NCBI RefSeq assembly: GCF_001646865.1 | Contig: NZ_LRRB01000288.1 | Location: forward strand, 1 to 59,370 | Source: Aldersonia kunmingensis | GTDB lineage: Bacteria; Actinomycetota; Actinomycetes; Mycobacteriales; Mycobacteriaceae | DNA: 59,370 bases | Direction: 5' to 3' | In this document: positions 1 through 7,534 of the stretch, in pieces | How positions within the stretch are numbered: position 1 is the stretch's first letter | Layout: every line of letters starts with the position of its first letter | Program-made: the position numbers and the translations under genes | Notes under the pieces: generated by a model | Database searches by the model: none | What the model saw: only the letters and a program-made list of their open reading frames with translations | What the model was told of the DNA's origin: nothing

Positions 1-330
1 GCGGAAAACAGCGACGCCGAGCGGGCCGAGGAACTCGATGGCACTCGCGGTGCCGATCGGCAGATGCACGATGGCCGCCATGTAGAGCATCGTCACGCCC
101 GCGGTGACGACACCGAGCGCGACACAAGCCAGCAGATCCGCGCGGCGGAAGTCGCGCAGCCGCGGGCGGACGAGCACGAACATCAGGATTCCGGCGCACG
201 CCAGTCGCAGGAACGCTGTGCCCTCGGCTCCGATCCTGTCGATCATCCCGACTGAAGCTGCGACACCGAGCTGGACGCAGAGCATCGCCAGGACGGCCAT
301 GCCGACTCCCGTGCGTGCGCTGTTATCCAT
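1..330 (-). CDS. EamA/RhtA-type drug/metabolite transporter (partial, C-terminus outside window)
   Basis: The reverse strand reads in frame from an ATG at 330 to the window edge, giving the first 110 residues of an inner-membrane exporter. Hydrophobic stretches at about residues 10-28, 38-55, 66-85 and 92-109 look like the first helices of a ten-helix EamA (DMT) protein. The segment [17 protein letters not shown] is typical of RhtA-like amino-acid or metabolite exporters. It is divergent from the LysR gene at 400, and such a regulator next to an exporter often controls it (inference). The substrate cannot be told, and the rest of the gene lies outside the window. Confidence 0.8.
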
Positions 331-399
331 GCGGACCATTGAAAACCGGACACAACGTCCGCGTCCACCTGTTATTCATGGACATATCGTTCGCAATTC
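331..399. promoter_or_regulatory. Divergent promoter region between exporter and LysR gene
   Basis: This 69-bp gap separates two divergent start codons and must hold both promoters. It contains the inverted repeat GCGGAC (331-336) / GTCCGC (357-362) and a less GC-rich stretch on the LysR side. LysR proteins usually bind dyad sites in such gaps. The exact operator is not defined by sequence alone. Confidence 0.4.
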
Positions 400-1317
400 G
401 TGAATGATTCGAGCGTGGACACCCGACGCTTGGAAATGCTGCTGGAACTGTCGCAGCTCGGGTCGATGCGTGAGGTCGCCGACGAGCTCGGCGTCACCAC
501 GTCCACGGTCTCCCAGCAGCTCGCCGTGCTGGCCAAGGAACTGAACGTGACGCTGCTCGAACCGGAGGGCCGACGGGTACGGCTGACGCCGGCCGGGCGC
601 CGGCTGGCCGCGCATGCGGTGACGATCCTCGCGGCGGTGGAGGCCGCCCGGATCGATCTCGACCCGGACGCCGAACCCGCCGGTGAGGTCCGGGTGGCCT
701 CATTCGCGTCCGCGGCCAGGCGCCACCTGCTGCCGCTGTTGTCCCGGCTCGGCGAGCTCTCGCCGCACGTGCATCTGCTGATGCGCGAGCACGAACCTTT
801 CGAGGCGCTGGATCTGCTCGCGCGCGACGAGGTGGACCTCGCGCTGATCTACGACTACGACCTGGCCCCGCACCGGCTACCGGATTCGGTGCGTGCGCTC
901 CGGATCGGCACGACCGAATGGGGACTCGCGATTCCCGAGGACAGCGACGGCTCCGGCAACGCGGTCGAAGTGTTCCGCCGCTTCCGCGACAGCGAATGGA
1001 TTGTGAACTCGCGCAATACCGCCGACGAAGAGGTGGTCCGCACGATCGCGGCGCTGGCGGACTTCACGCCGCGGATCACACATCGCGCGGACAGCCTCGA
1101 ACTCGTGGAGGACTTGATCGCCGAAGGTCTCGGCGTCGGCTTACTGCCCACCGCCATTCCGGCCCGGCCAGGCATCACAATCGCGAACCTGACCGAGCCG
1201 GCGGTGACGATGCGGACCTACGCGGTCGCACGGTTGGGCCGCGAAAGTTGGGCCCCGGTGGCGTTGCTGCTGAGGCTGCTCGCCCCGGCGCCCGATTCTG
1301 CGGTTACTCGCCCTTGA
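400..1317 (+). CDS. LysR-family transcriptional regulator
   Basis: This 305-residue protein has an N-terminal winged HTH at about residues 6-65 (GSMREVADELGVTTSTVSQQL, then a wing rich in Arg). A periplasmic-binding-like effector domain follows from about residue 90 (GEVRVASF...LIYDYDL...GVGLLP). The size is normal for the family. The GTG at 400 is the first start in frame and gives the expected N-terminus. It probably regulates the divergent EamA exporter (inference from the arrangement). Its 3' end overlaps the convergent crotonase gene by 14 bp. The effector is unknown. Confidence 0.88.
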   Translation: MNDSSVDTRRLEMLLELSQLGSMREVADELGVTTSTVSQQLAVLAKELNVTLLEPEGRRVRLTPAGRRLAAHAVTILAAVEAARIDLDPDAEPAGEVRVASFASAARRHLLPLLSRLGELSPHVHLLMREHEPFEALDLLARDEVDLALIYDYDLAPHRLPDSVRALRIGTTEWGLAIPEDSDGSGNAVEVFRRFRDSEWIVNSRNTADEEVVRTIAALADFTPRITHRADSLELVEDLIAEGLGVGLLPTAIPARPGITIANLTEPAVTMRTYAVARLGRESWAPVALLLRLLAPAPDSAVTRP

Positions 1318-2125
1318 ACTCCGGCGGGCGCTTCGCGAATACCGCGGTGATCGCCTCGGTCAGATCGTTCGACGGCAGGAACGCCGCATTCCACGCGGCG
1401 ACGTAGCGCAGGCTGTCATCGACGGACGGCTTGCGGCTGTGGTCGAGCACCTGCTTGATGCCGTGGACGACCAGCGGAGGGTTCGCGGCGATCTCGGCCG
1501 CGGTCTCGCGGGCCGCGGCGAGGACGGCGTCAGCGTCGGTGAACACGTCGTTGACCAGGCCGATCTTCTCGGCGCGGGCGGCGTCGATGTCCCGGCCGGT
1601 GAGGGCGAGTTCGCGCACGTGCCCATCGCCGATGATCCGGGGCAGTCGTGCCAGCGTGCCGACGTCGGCCACCATGGCCACCTTGACCTCGCGGACACTG
1701 AACTTGGCATCCGCGCTGGCGTAGCGGATATCGGCGGCAGTGATGAGGTCGACGCCACCACCGATGCACCAGCCCTGGATCGCGGCGACCACCGGCTTGC
1801 GGCAGTCCGCGACCGCCGTGATCGCACCCTGCATGCGGCCGATGACGCCATGGAAATCGGTGCGCGGCGCCGCCTGCGCCTTGTCGGCGAGCACGGGCGC
1901 CATATCGGGCGCCATCGCCTGCAGATCGAGCCCGTAGGAGAAGTTCTTGCCCGAGCCCGCGAGCACGATCGCGCGCACCTCGGGGTCGCTGTCGAGTTCG
2001 GCAAAAATCAGCGGAAGCTCACGCCAGAAGTCCGGTCCCATGGCGTTTCCCTTGCCGGGACCGATCAGGGTGACCTGGGCGACGTTGTCCTTGGTCTCGA
2101 CGGTGAAGGCGTTCCATTCGCTCAT
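1304..2125 (-). CDS. Crotonase-fold enzyme, dienoyl-CoA isomerase-like
   Basis: The 273-residue crotonase starts at ATG 2125; longer in-frame extensions upstream have no family similarity. Oxyanion-hole segments FSYGLDL (about 63-68) and IGGGVDL (about 121-127) are intact. Asp126, Glu146 and Asp154 have the spacing of the three acidic residues of delta3,5-delta2,4-dienoyl-CoA isomerase, and ADVGTLARLPRIIG is close to the animal ECH1 sequence. It therefore probably moves double bonds of unsaturated acyl-CoAs in beta-oxidation rather than hydrating enoyl-CoA. It is a single gene, divergent from the small gene at 2325. Confidence 0.85.
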   Translation of the reverse strand: MSEWNAFTVETKDNVAQVTLIGPGKGNAMGPDFWRELPLIFAELDSDPEVRAIVLAGSGKNFSYGLDLQAMAPDMAPVLADKAQAAPRTDFHGVIGRMQGAITAVADCRKPVVAAIQGWCIGGGVDLITAADIRYASADAKFSVREVKVAMVADVGTLARLPRIIGDGHVRELALTGRDIDAARAEKIGLVNDVFTDADAVLAAARETAAEIAANPPLVVHGIKQVLDHSRKPSVDDSLRYVAAWNAAFLPSNDLTEAITAVFAKRPPEFKGE

Positions 2126-2324
2126 GCGTCGAGAGTATCCGGCGAAGCTACTGGCGAGTACACCGGTGACTTTCGTTACGTTTTGTTTCATATGTAAACG
2201 TCTCGGAAACTCCGTCGCATGGGCTCGAATGTCGATCCCGTAGAGCGCGATTATCGAAGTCTGCGGCGCAACGCGATCATCTCCCCGCGCAGCGCTCGAG
2301 CAGGCAAAAATTTGGAGGTCCGGC

Positions 2325-2645
2325 ATGTTGATGCATAAGGGCATTGGACTCGAAGAATTCAACTCGATGACCTCGGCACGCGCGGTGCACGCGCTATTCG
2401 AATGCTGCTGCAACGTCACCTGGGCGCATAAGGTCGCCGACTCGCGGCCCTTCGCCAGCCACGATGAACTCTTCGCGATGGCCGACAAGCAGCTCTTCGC
2501 CTTGTCCACGATCGACCTCGACAGAGTCTTCGAGACCTGTATCCACGAGCAGGTCGAGTTCCACACCGCGGAAGAGCTGGCGCGGATCACGCGCGCCCGC
2601 TTGGCGACGATGCTCGGCCCCGAGGGCGGTTTCCCGACCTACTGA
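2325..2645 (+). CDS. OHCU-decarboxylase-like short protein
   Basis: This 106-residue protein has a strong ribosome site (GGAGG at 2314-2318, six bases before ATG 2325). The N-terminal two-thirds (CCNVTWAHKVADSRPF, then D-rich helices) resemble 2-oxo-4-hydroxy-4-carboxy-5-ureidoimidazoline decarboxylase of purine degradation. The family's HPRIG active-site loop is replaced by HEQVE, and the C-terminal helices end early; full-length members are about 160 residues. It may be a divergent, non-catalytic relative. No other purine-degradation gene lies nearby. The functional call is tentative. Confidence 0.5.
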   Translation: MLMHKGIGLEEFNSMTSARAVHALFECCCNVTWAHKVADSRPFASHDELFAMADKQLFALSTIDLDRVFETCIHEQVEFHTAEELARITRARLATMLGPEGGFPTY

Positions 2646-2683
2646 TCTCGCGCGGATCGCCCACTTCGCCCTACGCTGAGTAC

Positions 2684-3157
2684 ATGCGGAGGCTGCTGCA
2701 CCCGAACGCATCCCATGTTGCGGACACCCTCATTGCGCGTGGCCACCACGGCGTGATCATCACCCAGCCGACGCCCACTCACACCGCGGAGGAAGCCGCC
2801 GACGCGCTCGGTGTCGATGTCGGTGCAATCGTGAAATCGCTTGTCTTCCAACTCGACGACGATCCGGTGCTGCTGCTGGTCTCGGGCAGCCATCAGGTGA
2901 ATCTCGACAAGACCGGCACCCGCCTCGAGGGCGTCCTCACCCGCGCCCCGGCCGAGATGGTGCGACACGCGACCGGGCAGCCGATCGGCGGCGTGGCCCC
3001 GATCGGGCACCCGACGAATCTGCAGACCTACGTCGACAACGCGCTGGACGAGTTCCCGGAGCTGTGGGCCGCGGCCGGTCATCCCAACACCGTCTTCCGG
3101 ACCACGTTCACCGAGCTGCTCCGGATCACGGCGGGCCTCGCCATCGACGTCGACTGA
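2684..3157 (+). CDS. YbaK/EbsC-family aminoacyl-tRNA deacylase
   Basis: The 157-residue protein matches the YbaK/ProX fold. It has the conserved Lys51 in the VKSLVF strand, the LLLVSG strand, an LDKTGTRL-like segment, and the C-terminal GGVAPIGHP motif with a final TTFTELLRITAG. YbaK proteins act in the cytosol in trans, hydrolysing mischarged Cys-tRNA(Pro) or related tRNAs. The length is normal. It starts at ATG 2684 in a head-to-tail run with its neighbours but has its own 38-bp gap upstream. Specificity (Cys-tRNA-Pro or other) is not settled by sequence. Confidence 0.85.
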   Translation: MRRLLHPNASHVADTLIARGHHGVIITQPTPTHTAEEAADALGVDVGAIVKSLVFQLDDDPVLLLVSGSHQVNLDKTGTRLEGVLTRAPAEMVRHATGQPIGGVAPIGHPTNLQTYVDNALDEFPELWAAAGHPNTVFRTTFTELLRITAGLAIDVD

Positions 3158-3179
3158 GCCGCGTACCTAGACTGGCGCC

Positions 3180-3758
3180 GTGGTTTCAGAGCGCCCGAAT
3201 ATCTCCGAAGAATCTCTCGACGTGCCTGCAGACGCTCTGCAGGTACCCGATGATGCGAGCCCCATCACCGCCGATCAGTACCGCGCGGCGATGCGGCACT
3301 ACCCGACCGGCGTCACCGTGGTGACGCTGCGCACCGATGATGACCGGCCGATCGGATTCACGGCTTCCTCATTCGCGTCGCTCTCGCTGGACCCGCCGCT
3401 GATCTCGTTCAATATCGCGCACACGTCGTCCAGCATCGGCGCACTGCACGCGTGCGACTCCGTGGTTATCCACTTCCTCGGCGAACATCAGCGGCACGTT
3501 GCTCAGCGCTTCGCGCGCAGCGCGGATGAGCGCTTTTCCGACAACTCACTGTGGACATGGCTCGAGACCGGCGAGCCGGTGCTCTACGGCACGCCGATCT
3601 GGTTGCGCGTCACAATCCATCAGCTGATCGCGGTGGGCGACCACACCCTCGTCGTCGGGCTGGTGAACCGCGTGCAGGACGTCACCGATACGCCGACCGG
3701 CGCGCCGCTGCTCTATCACGACGGCAAGTACCACCGGCCGACGCCGCTCGACGACTAG
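3180..3758 (+). CDS. Flavin reductase-like FMN-binding protein
   Basis: The 192-residue protein has the flavin-reductase split-barrel signature from about residue 35: [10 protein letters not shown], then [21 protein letters not shown], and later FL...RFA...RF. These proteins use NAD(P)H to reduce FMN for a partner monooxygenase. The start is GTG 3180, 22 bp after the YbaK gene. About 20 N-terminal residues precede the domain. The convergent neighbour is a luciferase-fold fragment, the usual partner class, but that neighbour lacks most of its catalytic core, so a working pair is doubtful. Confidence 0.85.
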   Translation: MVSERPNISEESLDVPADALQVPDDASPITADQYRAAMRHYPTGVTVVTLRTDDDRPIGFTASSFASLSLDPPLISFNIAHTSSSIGALHACDSVVIHFLGEHQRHVAQRFARSADERFSDNSLWTWLETGEPVLYGTPIWLRVTIHQLIAVGDHTLVVGLVNRVQDVTDTPTGAPLLYHDGKYHRPTPLDD

Positions 3759-3774
3759 CGCGGCAACCCAGGGT

Positions 3775-4377
3775 TCAGCCCGAGAACCCGCTCGCCGAAA
3801 GCAACTCGTCCAGGCCCTCGGCCGGGTAGCTCAGCCCCCGAGCCGACAGCTCGGCCATGACCTCGCCGAGGATGAGCGGCAGCGTGTTGTCGAGTTCGAG
3901 CGGACGCAACGTGACGCCGTCCGCAACCTCGGCGAGCCGCAGGTCGCCGATCAACCCGACCAGGCCCTCCGCCGTGCCGATGTACGGCACCGAATCCGTT
4001 CGGCGCGGCTCGGACAGCAGGCTGTCGAGCTCGCCGAGTCGGCGCAACGCGGCCGAGGCATCTGCCGCGAGCAGCGTCTCGATATCGAGTACCACCGATA
4101 CCGAATCGGGGTTACGACCAGCGCTCTCGGCCTCGGCCCGGATGCGGGCCCGAAGCTTTTGCGCCTCACGAAGATCCGTCGCGCGCACCCGGCGGACGGC
4201 ATCCGGGTACGCGGTGAGGTCGAGCGGTTCGACGCCGGGAGCGCCGGCGGTCAGTTCGATCCACCGATTCGGGCGGACCGGCAGCCGCTCAACGCTCGGG
4301 CGCAGGGCGGGATGGTGTCCGCGCTCGGTGAGTTCGACGGCGATATGAAGGGGACGGGTAAGCAGCGTTGTCGTCAT
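3775..4377 (-). CDS. Shortened luciferase-like (LLM-family) protein
   Basis: The 200-residue protein starts at ATG 4377 (MTTTLLTRP). The first strand (HIAVELTERGHHPA) resembles the start of NtaA/DszA-type flavin monooxygenases. The second half (EAQKLRARIRAEAESAGRNPDSV, then YIGTAEGLVGLIGDLRL..VADGVTLRPL) resembles their C-terminal part. The central barrel, about half of a normal 400-450 residue enzyme, is missing, so this is either an internal deletion or a small family of its own. A leader peptide and hairpin lie upstream on the same strand, which suggests control by sulfur supply (inference). Confidence 0.6.
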   Translation of the reverse strand: MTTTLLTRPLHIAVELTERGHHPALRPSVERLPVRPNRWIELTAGAPGVEPLDLTAYPDAVRRVRATDLREAQKLRARIRAEAESAGRNPDSVSVVLDIETLLAADASAALRRLGELDSLLSEPRRTDSVPYIGTAEGLVGLIGDLRLAEVADGVTLRPLELDNTLPLILGEVMAELSARGLSYPAEGLDELLSASGFSG

Positions 4378-4414
4378 GGGAACGGTCTTTCGGTCGCGAC
4401 GGAAAGGACGGTCT

Positions 4415-4447
4415 GTGCACGCGGGCGAATGCCCGGTGCGGGTACAC
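4415..4447 (-). promoter_or_regulatory. Hairpin between leader peptide and LLM-like gene (attenuator candidate)
   Basis: On the minus strand the arms GTGTAC and GTGCAC enclose a tight CGGGC-ATTC-GCCCG stem. The hairpin begins two bases after the leader stop codon (4449-4451), so ribosome position on the leader could change folding. No U-run follows, so translational attenuation is at least as likely as termination. Confidence 0.45.
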
Positions 4448-4448
4448 G

Positions 4449-4550
4449 TCAGTCGCGACAACTACCGGCGGCCGTGCGGCACAGATCGATATGCCGACGC
4501 CGCTGGAACAACCCGTCGAGCGGCGCCCCGACTCGCGGATTTCGTTCCAT
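4449..4550 (-). CDS. Actinobacterial sulfur/cysteine-type leader peptide (33 aa)
   Basis: The reverse strand from ATG 4550 encodes 33 residues containing FQRRRHIDLCRTAAGSCRD just before the stop. The motif R-R-H-[IV]-D-L-x-R followed by C-R near the C-terminus is the hallmark of short leader peptides found ahead of sulfur-assimilation and related genes in Actinobacteria. A purine-rich AGGTAGG lies about nine bases upstream of the ATG. The peptide ends right before a hairpin and 72 bases before the LLM-like gene. The two Cys codons within the last ten suggest cysteine-sensing attenuation (inference). Confidence 0.75.
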   Translation of the reverse strand: MERNPRVGAPLDGLFQRRRHIDLCRTAAGSCRD

Positions 4551-4612
4551 GTGAGCAGCCTACCTGCTGAACCAGGGACGCGGGGACGGCCAACCCGCTA
4601 CCGGCACTTCGG

Positions 4613-5164
4613 CTAATTCGACAAACCCTTCGCCGCCTTCCGCTTCGCGGCCGCCATCCGGATCAGGTAGCGCGGACTCGGCGGAACCCAGCCCAGCTGC
4701 TCGGACATCGCGAGGTCGTCGCGGTTGGCCCAGTGCTCGATCACCTTGCCGTCCCGGATCCGGAGCCAGTGCGACTGGGTGATGGCGAAGCTGCGCGCGG
4801 TCGGCGGGAACGCCTGCTTCACCGCGGCGTTCTCGTCGTAGACCACGAAGGTCCCGACCTGGCGGCCACTCATCGTCGTGTGCAGCACGACCAAGTCGCC
4901 CGTGGCCACACATTCATGAATCTCGTGATGCAGATCCGCGAAGGCGCCGCGCAGCCATTGCGCGGTCGCGAAGTACGCCGCGGGACCGGATCCGCGCGCC
5001 TCCGCAGGTTCCGCCTCACCCTCCCGGTTCACCGCGTCCGGGTGCACCACCGCTTCGAAATCCGGCAACGACCCGCTCGCCATGATCTCGATGCTGCGCA
5101 CGGCGATGTCCCGCAGGTCCGTGTCCTTCCCCTGCACATCAGCGGGTGCGCTCGACGTGGTCAT
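4613..5164 (-). CDS. SnoaL-like NTF2-fold protein
   Basis: The 183-residue protein is predicted to adopt the cone-shaped NTF2/SnoaL fold: an opening helix (DLRDIAVRSIEIMASG), an aromatic-rich middle (WLRGAFADLHHEIHECVATGDLVVLHTTMSG) and the closing strands ITQSHWLRIRDGKVIEHWANRDD. Such proteins include polyketide cyclases and small isomerases, and the substrate cannot be inferred. The gene is divergent from a TetR-family gene, with a perfect palindrome between them (5190-5206), so it is probably the regulator's target. The C-terminal basic tail (AAAKRKAAKG) is unusual for the fold. Confidence 0.8.
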   Translation of the reverse strand: MTTSSAPADVQGKDTDLRDIAVRSIEIMASGSLPDFEAVVHPDAVNREGEAEPAEARGSGPAAYFATAQWLRGAFADLHHEIHECVATGDLVVLHTTMSGRQVGTFVVYDENAAVKQAFPPTARSFAITQSHWLRIRDGKVIEHWANRDDLAMSEQLGWVPPSPRYLIRMAAAKRKAAKGLSN

Positions 5165-5189
5165 AACGCCTCCTTCGCTCGAATATTAG

Positions 5190-5206
5190 ATACAGTGACA
5201 CTGTAT
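5190..5206. promoter_or_regulatory. 17-bp palindromic operator between SnoaL-like and TetR genes
   Basis: ATACAGTGACACTGTAT is a perfect inverted repeat with 8-bp arms around a central A. It sits in the 57-bp gap between two divergent start codons, in locally AT-rich DNA. Size, symmetry and place are those of a TetR-family operator controlling both genes. Confidence 0.75.
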
Positions 5207-5221
5207 TTAATAACCGCTACG

Positions 5222-5876
5222 ATGGCAAGGCCCATGACAAGGACTCCCGAGCGGCGTAGCTACGACGCCGCGAGCCGCCGCGAAAAAAGCCCGCGCGACC
5301 CGACTTTCCGTCGTCGTTGCCGCGCGTGACGAGCTGGAAGAGAAGGGGTACCAGGCGACGACGATCGCGAGCGTCGCGCGCCGTGCGGGGGTCTCGGCCG
5401 AAACTGTCTACAAGGCGTTCGGCAACAAACCGACGCTCGCCAAGGCTGTGTTCGATTTCGTCATTGCCGGTGACGACGAACCCGAAGCCGTTGCCGAACG
5501 CCCCGCCGCGCAGGCGATCGCCGGCGAGCCCGACGTACGCCGCAAACTTGCGATGTACGCCGCTGGCATGGCCACGCGGCAGGTGCGTTCGGCGAAGGTG
5601 CAGATCGCCATTCGCGACGCCCGGCACAGCGACGACCGGATCGGCGCCACCTGGCGGACGCTGCTCGACGAGCGGCTCACCGGCATGACGATGCTCGCCC
5701 GGCACCTGCATGAGGGCGGCCAGCTGCGCGCCGGTATCGACATCGACGAGGTCCGCGACGTGCTGTGGACCTATATCGCCGTCGAGCTCTACGAGCTGCT
5801 CGTCCTCGAACGTGGTTGGTCCGTGCAGCGATACGGCGAATGGATCGGGGACGCGCTGGTCGCCGCGCTCACCTGA
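5222..5876 (+). pseudogene. TetR/AcrR-family regulator, frameshifted at an A6 run
   Basis: From ATG 5222 (or 5234) one frame gives the usual TetR start (MTRTPERRSYDAASRREK). Another frame from 5289 gives the HTH and ligand domain (ARATRLSVVVAARDELEEKGYQ..., AGVSAETVYKAFGNK...). No ATG, GTG or TTG exists in the second frame before 5448, which is already past the HTH. The frames join exactly if one A of the run at 5283-5288 is removed. Everything else, including the operator, looks intact. It may be a fresh null mutation, a sequencing error in a homopolymer, or decoded by slippage. The 3' end overlaps the convergent gene by 8 bp. Confidence 0.75.
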
Positions 5877-7212
5877 CCTCCGCACCGAGCTGGCAGGGCG
5901 CGGAACCGTCGCCCGTGTCGGCGCCCGGGAACGGGCGGGTCTCCGGCACCGGGTTCCACTGCCCGTCGGCCTTGCCGTAACCCCACGCCGGGCCACTGCC
6001 GACGAGTTGCGCGACGGCGGTGATCAGCCGATCGACATCCGCACTGCTCGTGCCGAGGCCGATGCTCGCCCGCACTGCCGAGTCGTAACCGAGCCGAGCG
6101 AGCAGTGGGTGTGCGCAGAACCGTCCGTCACGCACACCGATGCCGTGCTCCGCCGACAGGTACGCGGCGACGGCGCCGGGCTCGTGGCCCGCGACCGTGA
6201 ACGCGACGATGCCCACGCAATCGGCGCTATCGGCGAAGACCCGGAGCAATTCCACTCCCGGCAGCACCGAAAGCCCGTCCCGCAGGCGCGCGCACAGTTC
6301 GCGTTCATGCGAGCGGACCGCTGAATCGTCGAGCCCACCGAGCGCATCGCACGCCGCGGCCAGGGCGGCGACACCCAGCACGTTCGGGCTACCCGCCTCG
6401 TGCCGCTGCGGCGCCGGCGCCCACTCGGTGCCAGTCGTGGTTACCTCACGGACCGCACCGCCGCCGGCCAGATAGGGCTCGGCCGCGTCGAGCCAGTCGC
6501 GCCGCCCGACGAGCACACCGGCGCCGAACGGCGCGTAGAGCTTGTGCCCGGAGAGCGCGAGGTAATCCACCCCGCATGCCTGCAGATCGATTCGCCGATG
6601 CGGGGCGAGCTGAGCGGCGTCCACCAGAATCCGCGCACCCCATCGGTGCGCAAGCCGCGCGAGTCGCGCGATCGGCAGCACCTCGCCGGTGACATTGGAT
6701 GCACCGGTAATGGCAAGCAGTGCAGCGGGCTTCGCGCACAGCTCGGCCTCGATCCGATCGATCGTCGCCTCGATCGTTGCTGCGGCGGTGACGACCCGGC
6801 GGCCGCGGCGCTGCCAGGCGAGCAGGTTCGCGTGGTGCTCGATATCGAGAACCACAGTGTCGCCCGGCACGCACGCGGCGAGCAGATTCAGCGAGTCGGT
6901 GGTGTTGCGGGTGAACACGACCACCTGGTCATTCGCGGCGCACACGAAGCGCGAAACCGATTCGCGGGCGCTTTCGTAGCAGGCCGTCGACACCCGCGAG
7001 GCGTAGCCGGCGCCGCGGTGCACGCTCGCGTAGTACGGCAGCAAGTTCGTGACGCGATCGGTGACCGCGGCGAGTGCAGGCGCGCTCGCCGCGTAGTCGA
7101 AGTTGGCGTAGGTGCAGGTGCCGCCCTGCACGAGCGGAACCTCGAGATCGCAACCGGAAACGGTCGCAAACGGCGAAACAGCGCATACGGGGGCAGAGAG
7201 CACAGCAGTCAT
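5869..7212 (-). CDS. Class V aminotransferase-fold, cysteine-desulfurase-like PLP enzyme
   Basis: The 447-residue protein starts at ATG 7212; a TTG at 7281 would extend it by 23 residues. PLP-site features are His126/127 (IEHHANLL), Asp198 (VDAAQ) and Lys224 in SGHKLYAPFGAG. GRFCAHPLL around Cys366 matches the catalytic cysteine loop of SufS/CsdA-type cysteine desulfurases. No suf genes are adjacent, so housekeeping Fe-S assembly is unlikely. The SAM-IV riboswitch upstream places it in methionine/SAM or sulfur economy. About 35 residues follow the domain and end in a Cys-containing tail. The exact substrate is unknown. Confidence 0.82.
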   Translation of the reverse strand: MTAVLSAPVCAVSPFATVSGCDLEVPLVQGGTCTYANFDYAASAPALAAVTDRVTNLLPYYASVHRGAGYASRVSTACYESARESVSRFVCAANDQVVVFTRNTTDSLNLLAACVPGDTVVLDIEHHANLLAWQRRGRRVVTAAATIEATIDRIEAELCAKPAALLAITGASNVTGEVLPIARLARLAHRWGARILVDAAQLAPHRRIDLQACGVDYLALSGHKLYAPFGAGVLVGRRDWLDAAEPYLAGGGAVREVTTTGTEWAPAPQRHEAGSPNVLGVAALAAACDALGGLDDSAVRSHERELCARLRDGLSVLPGVELLRVFADSADCVGIVAFTVAGHEPGAVAAYLSAEHGIGVRDGRFCAHPLLARLGYDSAVRASIGLGTSSADVDRLITAVAQLVGSGPAWGYGKADGQWNPVPETRPFPGADTGDGSAPCQLGAEVR

Positions 7213-7292
7213 CACGACATCCCATTCGGGTAAGGGACTCGTTGGTCGGTGACCAGAAGAGTCCGCGCTTGCCGCATCCAATTCGGATACAG

Positions 7293-7373
7293 CCGGGTCG
7301 TCACCCGGAGCACCCCACCGCGGAGGAGGGTTGCCGACCAGCTAGCCGGGGCTTCACGCTGGTACTCGTGACC
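7293..7373 (-). ncRNA. SAM-IV riboswitch
   Basis: Read on the minus strand, this starts GGTCACGAG and continues with AGCGTGAAGCCCCGGCTAGC, CGGCAACCCTCC, CCGCGGTGGGGTGC and closes with CCGGGTGACGACC. The closing P1 pairing and the conserved GCAACCCUCC and GGGGUGC boxes are those of the actinobacterial SAM-IV class. It lies 80 bases upstream of the PLP-enzyme start and should lower its expression when S-adenosylmethionine is plentiful. Whether it works at transcription or translation is not evident, as there is no clear U-tract. Confidence 0.9.
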
Positions 7374-7479
7374 TGCCGCGAGAGTTCCAGACTTTCGGCG
7401 GAATTGTCAAGGCGAGTTATTCCAATCGACAGTGCCGCCGCGTGGCTCGTTCACCTTTTGTCCATCCATTGGTGAGATA

Positions 7480-7510
7480 AACCCCATCGTCATTCGACCC
7501 CAATGGGGTT
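7480..7510. promoter_or_regulatory. Inverted repeat upstream of the Pls-like synthetase
   Basis: AACCCCAT (7480-7487) and ATGGGGTT (7503-7510) form perfect 8-bp arms around a 15-base spacer, 25 bases before the TTG start of the synthetase. There is no U-tract. It could be an operator or a 5'-UTR hairpin affecting translation. It is the only clear symmetric element between the riboswitch and the gene. Confidence 0.45.
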
Positions 7511-7534
7511 GGGAGAGCGAAGCGGAGACAAACG

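Noticed and set aside
2126-2590. Upstream extension of the first crotonase
   Set aside because: It runs through the divergent promoter and into the OHCU-like gene with no family similarity.
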